Assembly (NCBI RefSeq): GCF_028993635.1
Contig: NZ_CP118631.1
Coordinates: 2,604,001 to 2,668,000 of the forward strand
Direction of reading: 5' to 3'
DNA from: Mucilaginibacter sp. SJ
GTDB lineage: Bacteria; Bacteroidota; Bacteroidia; Sphingobacteriales; Sphingobacteriaceae
DNA length: 64,000 bases
A program made the translations under genes and the position numbers. Positions within the stretch are counted from its first letter, which is position 1. Each line of letters begins with the position of its first letter. Under the pieces are notes generated by a model that was not told where the DNA came from, searched no databases, and worked only from the letters and a program-made list of their open reading frames with translations. Positions 1 through 7,957 of this stretch are shown here, in pieces.

Positions 1-293
1 TCCTTTTTGGTATCAGGATCAACTATGATATAAACAGATGAACCTTTCAGGTTGCTCAAAGTTGGTGCTACATCAAGTGTATCCAGCTTAGCGCCGCGGC
101 TTGTAAAAGCCTCGCCAAAGATCTTGAAACCGTTGTTGTCCGCTTCATCCCACAGATAATGAAAGCGTTCCGGTTGCCCGGTTACTCCTTTATGTACTTC
201 GTGGTTGAAGTAATAATCGAGCGTTACGGTTTGTGCACTTGCGGCAAAGCCGGCAAGGGAGAACAGGGTTATAATGGATAATCTTAGTTTCAT
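1..293 (-). CDS. DUF4350 / GH88-105-type secreted protein, N-terminal part
   Basis: Only the first 97 or so codons are in the window; the rest lies beyond base 1. The ATG at 293 is followed by a signal peptide (MKLRLSIITLFSLAGFAASAQ), then a segment with the pattern LDYYFNHE, FHYLWDEADNNGF, GAKLDTL and YIIVDPDT. This pattern is familiar from the DUF4350-like domain that often accompanies unsaturated rhamnogalacturonyl hydrolases (GH88/GH105) in Bacteroidota. The protein is therefore probably periplasmic and acts on pectin-derived oligosaccharides. The kduI and SDR genes just upstream fit that pathway. Whether a GH105 domain follows cannot be seen. The family call is moderately sure; the enzymatic role is inference. 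Confidence 0.6.
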   Translation of the reverse strand, partial: MKLRLSIITLFSLAGFAASAQTVTLDYYFNHEVHKGVTGQPERFHYLWDEADNNGFKIFGEAFTSRGAKLDTLDVAPTLSNLKGSSVYIIVDPDTKK

Positions 294-366
294 AGTAGGT
301 CTATTATTTGGTTAGCCTGTGGTAGGTGTTATCACCATAGATTTAACTTTTTTATCTATTTTCCAG

Positions 367-559
367 GTGTTCAATTTTTTTAGGTGTAAACACTTTCACT
401 TACCTTCAAAAAAACAATACTGATAATCAACAAGTTAACTTTATTAAAAAGCACCTCTTTAACAGAAATGAACACATACCCATTGATAATCAACAAGTTA
501 ATATTTTACAAGATCAAAAATTGAACACTGTGTTTTTTAAAAAATTGAACACTTGTGTT
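367..559. promoter_or_regulatory. Repeated operator-like motifs upstream of the DUF4350/GH gene
   Basis: The 412-base gap 294-705 has no gene. The motif AAAAATTGAACAC occurs at 516-528 and 539-552 in direct orientation (24 bases apart), and its reverse complement lies at 367-380. The two direct copies run into small palindromes: AACACTGTGTT (524-534) and AACAC-TT-GTGTT (548-559). A separate 18-base direct repeat, TGATAATCAACAAGTTAA, lies at 421-438 and 484-501, 63 bases apart. Such repeats immediately upstream of a secreted polysaccharide enzyme suggest regulator binding sites; the regulator is unknown. Confidence 0.4.
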
Positions 560-590
560 TGTGCCCAGTTTTACGGCCATATATCTCAGC

Positions 591-688
591 GGTCATGCTG
601 AACTTGTTTCAGCACCTCACTCGCCAGGTAACCGTCATGTATGAAGCCGACCTTAACAATGGGATCCCGAAATAAATTCGGGATGACC
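591..688. repeat. Intergenic palindromic repeat (two hairpins)
   Basis: Two short hairpins lie close together: GCTGAA-cttgt-TTCAGC (597-613) and ATCCCGAA-ataaa-TTCGGGAT (664-684). The wording (a GTCATGCTGAAC start and a GGGATGAC end) is typical of interspersed intergenic repeats that I recognise from Sphingobacteriaceae genomes. It sits just downstream of the SDR gene stop (706, minus strand), so it could also help end that transcript. Confidence 0.5.
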
Positions 689-705
689 TTAGTTATATTA
701 TTCCC

Positions 706-1521
706 CTAAACTCCTCCAAAAATCGAAAACCCTCCGTCAACGCAGATCATCGAACCGGTTACAAATACCGAGGCATCGCTCAGCAACCATACCAGTGCTC
801 CTTTCAGTTCGTCGGCATGGCCAAAGCGTTTAAAAGGTGTTTGTTTGATCACCAGTTCGCCCCTTTGGGTATAACCGCCTTCGGGTTTAGTGAGCAGGTA
901 ACGGTTTTGTTCTGTAAGGAAAAAACCAGGCGCCAACGCGTTCATCCTTATTGCATCACCATAACGGTTAGCCAGCTCAACCGCAAACCATTGGTTATAG
1001 CAATCAACAGCGGCCTTGCCTATATTATAGCCTAATACCTTGGTTATGGCGCGTTTTGAGTTCATTGATGATATATTAACGATGCTGCCCCTACCTGTTT
1101 TGGCAATGGCTTCGCCGAAAACCTGTGTAGGGATCAGTGTACCCCAAAGGTTCAGCTCCATTACTTTTTTCATGCCATCGATATTCATTTTAAAAATATC
1201 CTCATCGGGCTGTAAAACGCCTTCGGGCATGTTGCCGCCCGCACCGTTCACCAGGCCATCTATCCTGCCAAAAGCTGCCAGCAATTTATCTTTGGCGGCC
1301 ACCAGTTCAGCCTCGTTCATTACATCGGCCACCAATGCTATGGCTTTGCCCCCGGCTGCATTTATGGCGTTGGCACGTTCTTCTGCTACCTGGGCATTAC
1401 GGCCAAGAATGCCTACCGCGCCCCCCGCCTCAACAATACCATCTATAAATGCTTTGCCTAATATGCCTGTTCCGCCTGTTACTACAATTACTTTACCGGC
1501 TAATGAAAATTGATTCTCCAC
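706..1521 (-). CDS. SDR oxidoreductase, mannonate-oxidoreductase-like (KduD-type role)
   Basis: A classical short-chain dehydrogenase of 271 residues. The NAD(P) loop GGTGILG is at about residues 16-22, NGAGG at 92-96, the catalytic serine in the ISSMN stretch near 151, and Tyr165-x3-Lys169 in YNIGK. The stretches GNMPEG, LNLWGTLIPTQVF and APGFFLTEQNRYLL are characteristic of the bacterial D-mannonate oxidoreductase-like SDR group rather than of short KduD enzymes. Next to kduI (30 bases downstream of its stop, same strand) it probably reduces a keto-uronate intermediate on the way to 2-keto-3-deoxygluconate. The start is GTG at 1521 (codons GTG GAG AAT), with no better ATG in frame. The precise substrate is inference. 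Confidence 0.8.
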   Translation of the reverse strand: MENQFSLAGKVIVVTGGTGILGKAFIDGIVEAGGAVGILGRNAQVAEERANAINAAGGKAIALVADVMNEAELVAAKDKLLAAFGRIDGLVNGAGGNMPEGVLQPDEDIFKMNIDGMKKVMELNLWGTLIPTQVFGEAIAKTGRGSIVNISSMNSKRAITKVLGYNIGKAAVDCYNQWFAVELANRYGDAIRMNALAPGFFLTEQNRYLLTKPEGGYTQRGELVIKQTPFKRFGHADELKGALVWLLSDASVFVTGSMICVDGGFSIFGGV

Positions 1522-1551
1522 TTAAACTATATTTTTAAGGTTGATGTATAA

Positions 1552-2382
1552 TTATTTCAGATCTGTTATAGCTATGGCGTCCATGTCGGTGTAGTCGAGG
1601 TTTTCGCCTGCCATACCCCAAATAAAGCTGTAATTTGCCGTACCGCTGCCCGAGTGGATGCTCCACGGCGGCGATACCACAGCATCGTAATTATCCATGG
1701 TGATATGCCTCGTTTCCTGTCCTTCGCCCATATAATGAAAAATCTTCTGACCGGCAGGTACATCAAAATAAAAATATGCCTCCATACGCCTGTCGTGCAC
1801 ATGGGCCGGCATGGTATTCCAAACACTGCCTTCATGTAGTATGGTAAGGCCCATTACCAGCTGGCAGCTCCGTACACCTTCCAGGTGGATATATTTATTA
1901 ATAGTGCGTTTGTTTGCCGTTGCTACCGAACCCAGCTCAACCTTAACCGCATCGGCGTGCGTAAGCAGGGTTGTGGGGTATACCGCATGCGCCGGTGATG
2001 ACAGCAGATAAAATACAGCCGGTACTGATGGATCGGCACTTTCAAAAGTTACGTTTTTTGTCCCTTTACCAATGTACAGGCAATCAAGCTTGTTCACTTC
2101 AAAGACCTGCCCGTCGGCTTTTACTATACCGGGGCCGGCTACGCTGATGATCCCGATTTCGCGGCGTTCTAAAAAATATTCTGCACGCAGGTTTGGGTAA
2201 TTTGGCAGCTCAAGTGTTTTACTTACCGGGTTGGCCATACCTACAATCATTCTGTCGTAATGGGTATAGGTACAATTGATCTGGTCGGGCTGAACCTGTT
2301 TATCTATCAAAAATCTTTCGCGTATGGTAGTGGTATCGTAGCTTTTAAAATCCGTTGGGTGGACGCTGTGTATTGTTTTCAA
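1552..2382 (-). CDS. kduI: 5-dehydro-4-deoxy-D-glucuronate isomerase
   Basis: KduI converts 4-deoxy-L-threo-5-hexosulose uronate, released from pectin or glycosaminoglycan by lyases and unsaturated glucuronyl hydrolases, to 3-deoxy-D-glycero-2,5-hexodiulosonate. The 276-residue length is normal. The zinc site is visible: His194 and His196 in MPAHVHDRRMEAY, Glu201, and His243 in SPPWSIHSGSG. The start is an uncommon TTG at 2382: an in-frame TAA lies only five codons upstream, and the next ATG is after residue 40, inside conserved sequence. It is probably co-transcribed with the SDR gene, 30 bases away, and shares a divergent regulatory region with the YhcH-family gene. Cytoplasmic. Confidence 0.93.
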   Translation of the reverse strand: MKTIHSVHPTDFKSYDTTTIRERFLIDKQVQPDQINCTYTHYDRMIVGMANPVSKTLELPNYPNLRAEYFLERREIGIISVAGPGIVKADGQVFEVNKLDCLYIGKGTKNVTFESADPSVPAVFYLLSSPAHAVYPTTLLTHADAVKVELGSVATANKRTINKYIHLEGVRSCQLVMGLTILHEGSVWNTMPAHVHDRRMEAYFYFDVPAGQKIFHYMGEGQETRHITMDNYDAVVSPPWSIHSGSGTANYSFIWGMAGENLDYTDMDAIAITDLK

Positions 2383-2475
2383 AGCAAATATGTTTTAGAA
2401 AATCTTTTGTTAATAAATACAATTCTACAATCTTATAAACGATTTCAAAAGCCATTTAAGCCTTATTTTCACTCC

Positions 2476-2531
2476 AACGTTATAGTTTATCTGCCGTACA
2501 TTAGCACAAATAAAAATCAAACTATAACGTT
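2476..2531. promoter_or_regulatory. Paired inverted operator between kduI and yhcH-family gene
   Basis: A perfect 13-base inverted repeat, AACGTTATAGTTT at 2476-2488 and AAACTATAACGTT at 2519-2531, has arm centres 43 bases apart (about four helical turns). Each arm contains the self-complementary core AACGTT. A central CG in a short palindrome is typical of LacI-family operators. It sits in the divergent promoter region 2383-2648, so it may control both genes. Confidence 0.45.
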
Positions 2532-2648
2532 AAAGTAAATATTTAACGGTTAGTATATTGTTTTATTTATTTAAGCTTGTATAATTGATACTTAATGAGC
2601 TGCCGAACCAGGGCAACGCCAATTCAATAACCGGTAAACTAATAAACT

Positions 2649-3263
2649 ATGAAACAATTAGCAGCCTATAAAAACATCGCGCTACTAACCGTCTTTTTGC
2701 TTGTTGCAGGCATTGCTAATGCCCAGCAGCAGGAGCTTACAACTAAAAGCGCAAAAACATGGGTAAAAAGCCGCATCTGGGCTAATGGCTTAAAGCTTAA
2801 ATTAAACTCCTCAACCAATAACCTCGAATTTGCAAAACAATATGCCGCCAATAAAGCGGTATGGGATAAGGCTTTTGAATTTCTGCGCGAACGCAATCTT
2901 GACCAGATAGCTCCCGGTAAATATCCTATAGATGGCGATAATGTTTATGCATCCGTTACTGAAGGCCCTTCCAAAGAGTTTGAACAATCGGCCTGGGAAT
3001 CGCACCAAAACTATATCGACCTGCAATATGTAATCAAAGGCAAGGAAAAGATCGGTGTCGCCCCTATTGAAAGTCTTACGGTTACCAAACCCTATGACCC
3101 GGCTAAAGACGGTGCCAACTACAGCGGCGAGGGTAAATACTACACCGCCACTCCCGACGAGTTTTTCCTTTTTTTCCCCGGCGATGGTCACCGGCCTAAT
3201 ATCAAGGTTGACGGCTATGATAAGGTGAAGAAATTGGTTATTAAGATAAAAGTGGTGAAGTAA
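2649..3263 (+). CDS. YhcH/YjgK/YiaL family protein with signal peptide
   Basis: A 204-residue protein. The N-terminus (residues 1-25, ending NAQQQ) is a cleavable signal peptide, unlike most cytoplasmic family members, so this one is probably periplasmic. Residues 50-200 carry the DUF386 (YhcH/YjgK/YiaL, EbgC-like) cupin fold. Conserved points are ESHQNYIDLQYVIKGKE, the GxxYY stretch and FFLFFPGDGHRP, where Glu and His residues bind metal. Family members sit with genes for uronate, sialic acid and ketogulonate catabolism and probably act on sugar anomers or uronates. Divergent orientation to kduI across a shared operator supports a uronate role. Exact reaction unknown. Confidence 0.85.
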   Translation: MKQLAAYKNIALLTVFLLVAGIANAQQQELTTKSAKTWVKSRIWANGLKLKLNSSTNNLEFAKQYAANKAVWDKAFEFLRERNLDQIAPGKYPIDGDNVYASVTEGPSKEFEQSAWESHQNYIDLQYVIKGKEKIGVAPIESLTVTKPYDPAKDGANYSGEGKYYTATPDEFFLFFPGDGHRPNIKVDGYDKVKKLVIKIKVVK

Positions 3264-3323
3264 ATTTTACCTGTCATTGTGAGTGTTTAAATCCATGTAC
3301 TCTGAAGGTTAGATGAAAAAGGA

Positions 3324-3403
3324 GGGCTTGTCAGTCTGAGCCTGTCGAAGACTCGTGTGCAGAGGCCTGCCCGCCATACTTCGACGGGCTCAGTATGACA
3401 CCC
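3324..3403. repeat. Interspersed palindromic repeat, copy A
   Basis: Two arms of about 21 bases (GTCAGTCTGAGCCTGTCGAA at 3330 onward and TTCGACGGGCTCAGTATGAC ending near 3400) form a near-perfect hairpin with a GC-rich centre. A second copy of the same element is at 25366-25446, so this is a genome-interspersed REP/BIME-like family. The rest of the gap 3264-3743 holds a further inverted pair, CAATCGCA (3441-3448) and TGCGATTG (3475-3482), of another such family, and no gene I can support. Confidence 0.65.
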
Positions 3404-3743
3404 ATTTTTTAAGTTGTCATGGGTGGGAGGAACGACAAAGCAATCGCACGGAAACACAGCCGCTCTACATAGTATGCGATTGCCATGCTATCGCTTATAA
3501 CGACGTGATGGTAAGTTGCCGGTTATTAAATATATTTCTCGATCGATATTATAAATATGAGCGTTGCCTACGGCCCGTGCTATACGCTCATACTGCACAG
3601 GCATTAACCACATTGGCCGGTATCCGCTACTATCACTAACGCGCCCCACACACACCTCCGCTAAAATGTATTTTACAACTCATCACAGTTTTTTCAGGAT
3701 TCCCTGACGATTACTCACAATAACATATTTTTCAGGTATCTAC

Positions 3744-4262
3744 CTACACCTGCACCGTTTTCACCAGTTTCCTTACGTCAAATCCCTGATTGGCAGCCTG
3801 CACCACCAACTGATTATAGATCTGTTCATCAAGTGTTGAACGGCGGCTCAGGATCCATAAGTAATTTCTATTCGGGTGCCCTACCATGGCATAGCTGTAA
3901 TCATCAGCCAAAGCAATGATCCAGTATTTACCTTTAAACGGCCACTGAAATTGTACGTCCAACTTTGCGTTACTGGTTTTATCAGCAACAACAGCACTGC
4001 CCTCGGCAATTTTTATCTTAGTATCTTTTATACAACGGTTTTTAACAATGATACTACCATCTTTTGCTAAACCATAGGCTGCCGAAGTAAAACTGCAACC
4101 CGACTCAAAACATTGCGGGAAAGCTGCAATTTCAAACCAGGAACCAACATATTTTTTCAAATCTACATAAGGAACAGTTTCAAGCGGTTTGCAGCGGGTT
4201 GCCTGTAAGGCTAAAGCAGTTAAACCTAATGCTACAGAGGTTGCAATGATCTCTTTCTTCAT
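3744..4262 (-). CDS. Lipocalin family protein (Blc-like)
   Basis: A 172-residue bacterial lipocalin. After an N-terminal hydrophobic signal/anchor (residues 1-20) come the lipocalin signature VDLKKYVGSWFEIAAFP with the invariant G-x-W, a central beta-barrel region, and the second signature YSYAMVGHPNRNYLWILSR, close to that of E. coli Blc. The family binds fatty acids or lysophospholipids at the envelope. Two cysteines early in the mature part (CFESGC) could form a disulfide. No clear lipobox is present at the start, although a Cys sits at residue 24. A monocistronic gene, tail-to-none with its neighbours. Confidence 0.85.
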   Translation of the reverse strand: MKKEIIATSVALGLTALALQATRCKPLETVPYVDLKKYVGSWFEIAAFPQCFESGCSFTSAAYGLAKDGSIIVKNRCIKDTKIKIAEGSAVVADKTSNAKLDVQFQWPFKGKYWIIALADDYSYAMVGHPNRNYLWILSRRSTLDEQIYNQLVVQAANQGFDVRKLVKTVQV

Positions 4263-4343
4263 AAACCAATAACGCCTGTTATGCCCAAAAAGTTTAAAAC
4301 AAAAGCATATTAACGAAAGCCAAACGCCATATCATTATTTAAT

Positions 4344-4351
4344 TACCTTTG
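4344..4351 (+). promoter_or_regulatory. -7 box TACCTTTG of the epimerase gene
   Basis: TACCTTTG fits the Bacteroidota -7 consensus TAnnTTTG exactly and lies 24 bases upstream of the ATG at 4375. I see no clear -33 TTTG at the expected distance, so the call rests on one box and position. Confidence 0.4.
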
Positions 4352-4374
4352 CGCCAAAGCATTATTTTTATAAC

Positions 4375-5175
4375 ATGCCCGGTAAAACGAACATCAGTAT
4401 TTTGGGCTGCGGCTGGTACGGCAGCGCATTGGCTAAAGCGTTAATTGCCGATGGCATGCAGGTAAAAGGCTCAACCACTTCTACCGCAAAAATGGATAAC
4501 CTGGCTGCTTTGGGCATCCGGCCCTATGTAGTTAACTTTTCGCCGGGCGAGGAAATATATGATGCCGATTTTTTTGATTGCGATGTTTTGTGGATAGCCA
4601 TTCCGCCCAAAAGCCGCAGCGGTGAGGGTGATATTTTTTTAGAGAAGGTTAAAGGCATTGTCCATGCCATAAAAAGGTTTGCTATACAGCAGGTGATTTT
4701 CGTCAGCTCCACAGCGGTTTATGCCGATAACAACAGGCACGTGAATGAAGAAACCAATCCCCAGTCCAATACCGCAGCCGGCAAAATATTATTTGAAGCC
4801 GAGAACCTTTTCCGTGCTGAAGATAGCTTTAAAACAACCATTATCCGTTTTGCAGGGCTGATTGGCCCCGGACGCAATCCCGGCAGGTTTTTTGCCGGTA
4901 AAAAGGAGATCCCTAATGGATACGCGCCAGTGAACCTCATCCATCTTGATGATTGTATCGGCATTAGCAAAGCGATATTGGCGAAAGAAGCATTCGGTTA
5001 TCTTTTTAATGGATGCGCGCCGGTTCACCCTGCTAAGGCTGATTTTTATACACAGGCTGCTCTTGATTCGGACTTTGAAAAGCCGGAGTTTGTTCGTGAA
5101 TTGAAAGAATGGAAGATTGTGGACAGTGTAAATGTAGCAGTTGTGCTGGGTTATGAATATAAGACTTTGCTGTAG
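4375..5175 (+). CDS. NAD(P)-dependent SDR epimerase/dehydratase-like protein
   Basis: A 266-residue extended/atypical SDR. The dinucleotide-binding loop is at the N-terminus (SILGCGWYGSALAKAL, residues 8-23), followed by the strand-turn VKGSTTS that selects the cofactor phosphate. VIFVSSTAVY supplies the usual serine near residue 110; the Tyr-x3-Lys pair is not obvious, as in YeeZ-type members. RFAGLIGPGRNPGRF and VNLIHLDDCI match the epimerase family further on. The substrate cannot be told. It stands alone between the lipocalin (divergent) and the PUL end (convergent with GH3, 20 bases apart). Confidence 0.75.
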   Translation: MPGKTNISILGCGWYGSALAKALIADGMQVKGSTTSTAKMDNLAALGIRPYVVNFSPGEEIYDADFFDCDVLWIAIPPKSRSGEGDIFLEKVKGIVHAIKRFAIQQVIFVSSTAVYADNNRHVNEETNPQSNTAAGKILFEAENLFRAEDSFKTTIIRFAGLIGPGRNPGRFFAGKKEIPNGYAPVNLIHLDDCIGISKAILAKEAFGYLFNGCAPVHPAKADFYTQAALDSDFEKPEFVRELKEWKIVDSVNVAVVLGYEYKTLL

Positions 5176-5195
5176 CAACCATTAAAGCGCAACAG

Positions 5196-7502
5196 CTACT
5201 CTTTGTACTCAATTGTCTTTTTGAACACCACATCTTCGGCGGATCGTGCTATCATCACATCAAACATGCCCGGCTCGGTTACCAGTTTCATATTGTTGTT
5301 CCAAACGGCAATATCTTCGGGTTTTACAGTAAACTTTACCGTTTTGGTTTCGCCGGGTTTAAGAGTGATCTTGTCAAAACCTTTGAGTGCCATTACCGGC
5401 GTAGTTACCGAATTTACTTTGTTGTCCAGATACATTTGCACCACTTCCTTACCCGCCATACTGCCGCTGTTGGTTACATCTACCGAAACCGTTATAGCCT
5501 CATTTTTTCCGAACGACGCTGCCGATACCTGCAGATTACTGTATTTAAATGAAGTATAGCTCAAGCCATAACCAAAGGGGAACAGCGCATCCGGCGATGA
5601 AAAAACATAGTCTTGTCCCGGTTTTTCGGTTGAACCCGGATTGTGATAAAACCCTTTATTGGATGCCACATGGTTATAAAAAACCGGGATATGCCCGGTT
5701 GACTGCGGGATAGATACCGTAAGCCTGCCTGATGGGTTTACCTTGCCGAACAGGATGTTGGCAATGGCATTGCCTCCCCTTTCGCCGGGATACCAGGTCT
5801 CCACAATAGCCGGGATATTCTCTTTTTCCCAACTGATGCTTTGCGGCCTGCCGTGTACCAGTACCAAAACTACAGGTTTACCTGTTTTATAAACAGCCTG
5901 TAACAGTTCACGTTGTACCCCATCGGGATCAATGTCGGTTACATCATAGCCTTCGCCGCAGGTAAACGGGTCTTTAGGCTCGCTTTCGGGTGCATGCCCG
6001 TTCCAACCTACGCCGGAGAACACCACGCTGGTGGTGCCCAAAACTACTATTACGGCATCACTGTTTTTTGCAGCCGTGATGGCTTCGGCAAAGCCACTTT
6101 TGTCCGGGCCCGACAGGGCGCAGCCTTTAGCATAATTGATTTTTATTTTATTGCCGGTCAACTGTTTTATGCCATTAAGCACTGTTGTGCCCGAGCGGCT
6201 GTCGCGGGTTGAACTGTAATCGCCATACTGAACCTGGTTGGCATTTGGGCCTATTACCGCCAGCGATTTCAGGCTGTTCATATGGAGTGGCAAAAGCTGC
6301 TTATCATTTTTAAGCAGGATAATCGATTCTTCAGCAATCTGCTGCGACAGGGCGATATGCTCAGGCGTGTGTACCCGTTTTTTTAGCGCTGATGTATCGG
6401 GCAATGCCTTTTCAAACAAGCCTGCTTTAAATTTTATAGTAAGGATGCGGGCAACAGCGCTATCAATCAACGCCTCATTTACTTTTCCGCTTTTCACCAG
6501 GTCAATCAGTTTATTATATACATCGGGGCTTGGCGCTTCCAGGTCAACCCCGGAATTCAGGCCGATTGGAGCAGCGCCTTCGGCATCTTTAGCAATATGA
6601 TGAAAAGTGTATAAATGTTTTAAACCTTCATAGTCCGAAAAAACATAGCCTTTAAAACCCCATTCCTCCCGCAATATGGTTTGCAGCAGGAAATGGTTGG
6701 CATGTGCAGGCACGCCGTCAATTTCGTTGTAAGCCGGCATCACGGCATAAATATTTGCCTTTTGCACTGCATCTTTAAAAGGCGGTAAAAACATCGACCG
6801 TAGCTCTCTTTCCCCTACTGATGCCGGGGCTAAATTGATACCTGCCACAGGGATGCTGTAGGCCGCGAAATGCTTGGCTGTACACATCACTTTGTCTTTA
6901 CCAATGCCGTTTATTGTTTGCGAAGGATCACCCTGCATCCCAATTACAAACGAGGTACCCATCCTGCTCACGAGATATGGATCTTCGGCATAACATTCCT
7001 CATTACGGCCATAACGCGGGTCGCGGATGAGATCGAACAAAGGCGAAAGCGCCTGGTCAACTCCTGATGAGGACGCTTCATAAGCTATTACCGAACCCAT
7101 TTTTTCAATCAGCGCCGGGTTCCAGGTGCTGCCCTGCGCTATAGCCTGTGGAAAAATGGTAGCACCTGCCGCCAGTTGCCCATGCAGGCATTCGCCTATT
7201 TGGATAGGAGGGATGCCAAGTCTTGTTTTTTCTTTAGCATATTTTTTTGCAGCAATTGAGCGTGATGCTATATCATTGATATTGGTAAAAGGGCTTTCAC
7301 AAACGCCATAAGCAATTGGGTTTTGCATGGAACCTTTTAACGAGTTCATGCTCATCTGGCCCACCTTTTCTTCCAGCGTCATGCGGTTTAACAAGTCTTT
7401 TACCCGCTCGGCTACGGCCGCTTCAGGATTTTTGTAGATCTGCGCGCTGGTAATATTTATTACAAAAGCAAACGCGGTAAACAGGCATAATTTCTTTTGC
7501 AT
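5196..7502 (-). CDS. Glycoside hydrolase family 3 beta-glucosidase/xylosidase
   Basis: A secreted GH3 enzyme of 768 residues from the ATG at 7502, which gives a good signal peptide (MQKKLCLFTAFAFVINITSAQ); in-frame ATGs also exist at 7529 and 7526. The TIM-barrel domain carries the Lys-His motif (AKHFAAY), and the nucleophile Asp is about residue 290 in GYVFSDYEG. An alpha/beta sandwich domain follows, then a C-terminal fibronectin type III-like domain (EVVQMYLDNKV to the end). The family hydrolyses terminal beta-glucosides, xylosides or GlcNAc in the periplasm. It is the last gene of the PUL, separated from GH20 by a REP-like cluster, so it may be transcribed separately. Substrate specificity is not readable. 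Confidence 0.92.
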   Translation of the reverse strand: MQKKLCLFTAFAFVINITSAQIYKNPEAAVAERVKDLLNRMTLEEKVGQMSMNSLKGSMQNPIAYGVCESPFTNINDIASRSIAAKKYAKEKTRLGIPPIQIGECLHGQLAAGATIFPQAIAQGSTWNPALIEKMGSVIAYEASSSGVDQALSPLFDLIRDPRYGRNEECYAEDPYLVSRMGTSFVIGMQGDPSQTINGIGKDKVMCTAKHFAAYSIPVAGINLAPASVGERELRSMFLPPFKDAVQKANIYAVMPAYNEIDGVPAHANHFLLQTILREEWGFKGYVFSDYEGLKHLYTFHHIAKDAEGAAPIGLNSGVDLEAPSPDVYNKLIDLVKSGKVNEALIDSAVARILTIKFKAGLFEKALPDTSALKKRVHTPEHIALSQQIAEESIILLKNDKQLLPLHMNSLKSLAVIGPNANQVQYGDYSSTRDSRSGTTVLNGIKQLTGNKIKINYAKGCALSGPDKSGFAEAITAAKNSDAVIVVLGTTSVVFSGVGWNGHAPESEPKDPFTCGEGYDVTDIDPDGVQRELLQAVYKTGKPVVLVLVHGRPQSISWEKENIPAIVETWYPGERGGNAIANILFGKVNPSGRLTVSIPQSTGHIPVFYNHVASNKGFYHNPGSTEKPGQDYVFSSPDALFPFGYGLSYTSFKYSNLQVSAASFGKNEAITVSVDVTNSGSMAGKEVVQMYLDNKVNSVTTPVMALKGFDKITLKPGETKTVKFTVKPEDIAVWNNNMKLVTEPGMFDVMIARSAEDVVFKKTIEYKE

Positions 7503-7533
7503 AGTATCCAAATATTTAATTTTCATCATGTTC

Positions 7534-7569
7534 CCTCAGGGTCCTCTGCGAAAGACCCTGAGGTTTTTT
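7534..7569 (+). terminator. Hairpin with T-tail, facing against the PUL genes
   Basis: CCTCAGGGTC (7534-7543) pairs with GACCCTGAGG (7554-7563), followed by six T on the plus strand. No plus-strand gene precedes it closely. On the minus strand the same hairpin lies in the GH3 leader, immediately before the ATG cluster at 7526-7529, and its 3' arm contains the only purine-rich GAGGGA. It could be a terminator of antisense transcription or a leader hairpin. Confidence 0.4.
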
Positions 7570-7693
7570 GCGTTCTAAACATCTACCAGAATATTCAGAA
7601 CAGCGAACCAGCGTGGCGTAGACATCAGGGTCCTCTGCGAGTTTAAGTTTACCCACAAAATCAATAGTCAATTTGGGTAATCTTCATAAGTTG

Positions 7694-7872
7694 AACCCCT
7701 CCGGGGTTCGGGTAAGGGGTGTGACATTATTTCTACAAACCTTTTCCCCCTCCGGGGGGATTTTACAATTTAATAAACATATATTAATTGCTCAAGGACA
7801 GGTGCACCAGAGGTGCAAAAGGGTTGTAGCTTGTAAAGTTATAGAATATCCTTTGCCCCAGAGGGCCAAAAC
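7694..7872. repeat. Orphan REP-like cluster: transposon right end then left end
   Basis: Four hairpins sit in the GH3-GH20 gap: AACCCC-tcc-GGGGTT (7694-7708), CCCCC-tcc-GGGGG after CTACAAACCTTTT (7733-7760), TGCACC-aga-GGTGCA followed by AAAGGGTTGTAG (7803-7829), and GCCCC-aga-GGG (7854-7865). The first two reproduce the layout of the right end of the transposase element at 38038-38678, the last two its left end, both diverged. No transposase is present here. The remaining bases of 7530-7957 hold a second copy of CAGGGTCCTCTGCGA (7627-7641) and no gene. Confidence 0.6.
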
Positions 7873-7957
7873 ACAACGCCTTGCTGTTTAAGCGAGAAGC
7901 TTTGTGAGTAAACCTAAATCTGCGAGAGACCATGATGGGACGTTAATCTACTGAAAT

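Noticed and set aside
3355-3639. 94-codon open frame in the gap after the YhcH-family gene
   Set aside because: It is built from the interspersed palindromic repeats and has no protein-like features.
4789-5178. 129-codon minus-strand open frame beside GH3
   Set aside because: Complete antisense overlap with the well-supported SDR epimerase gene.
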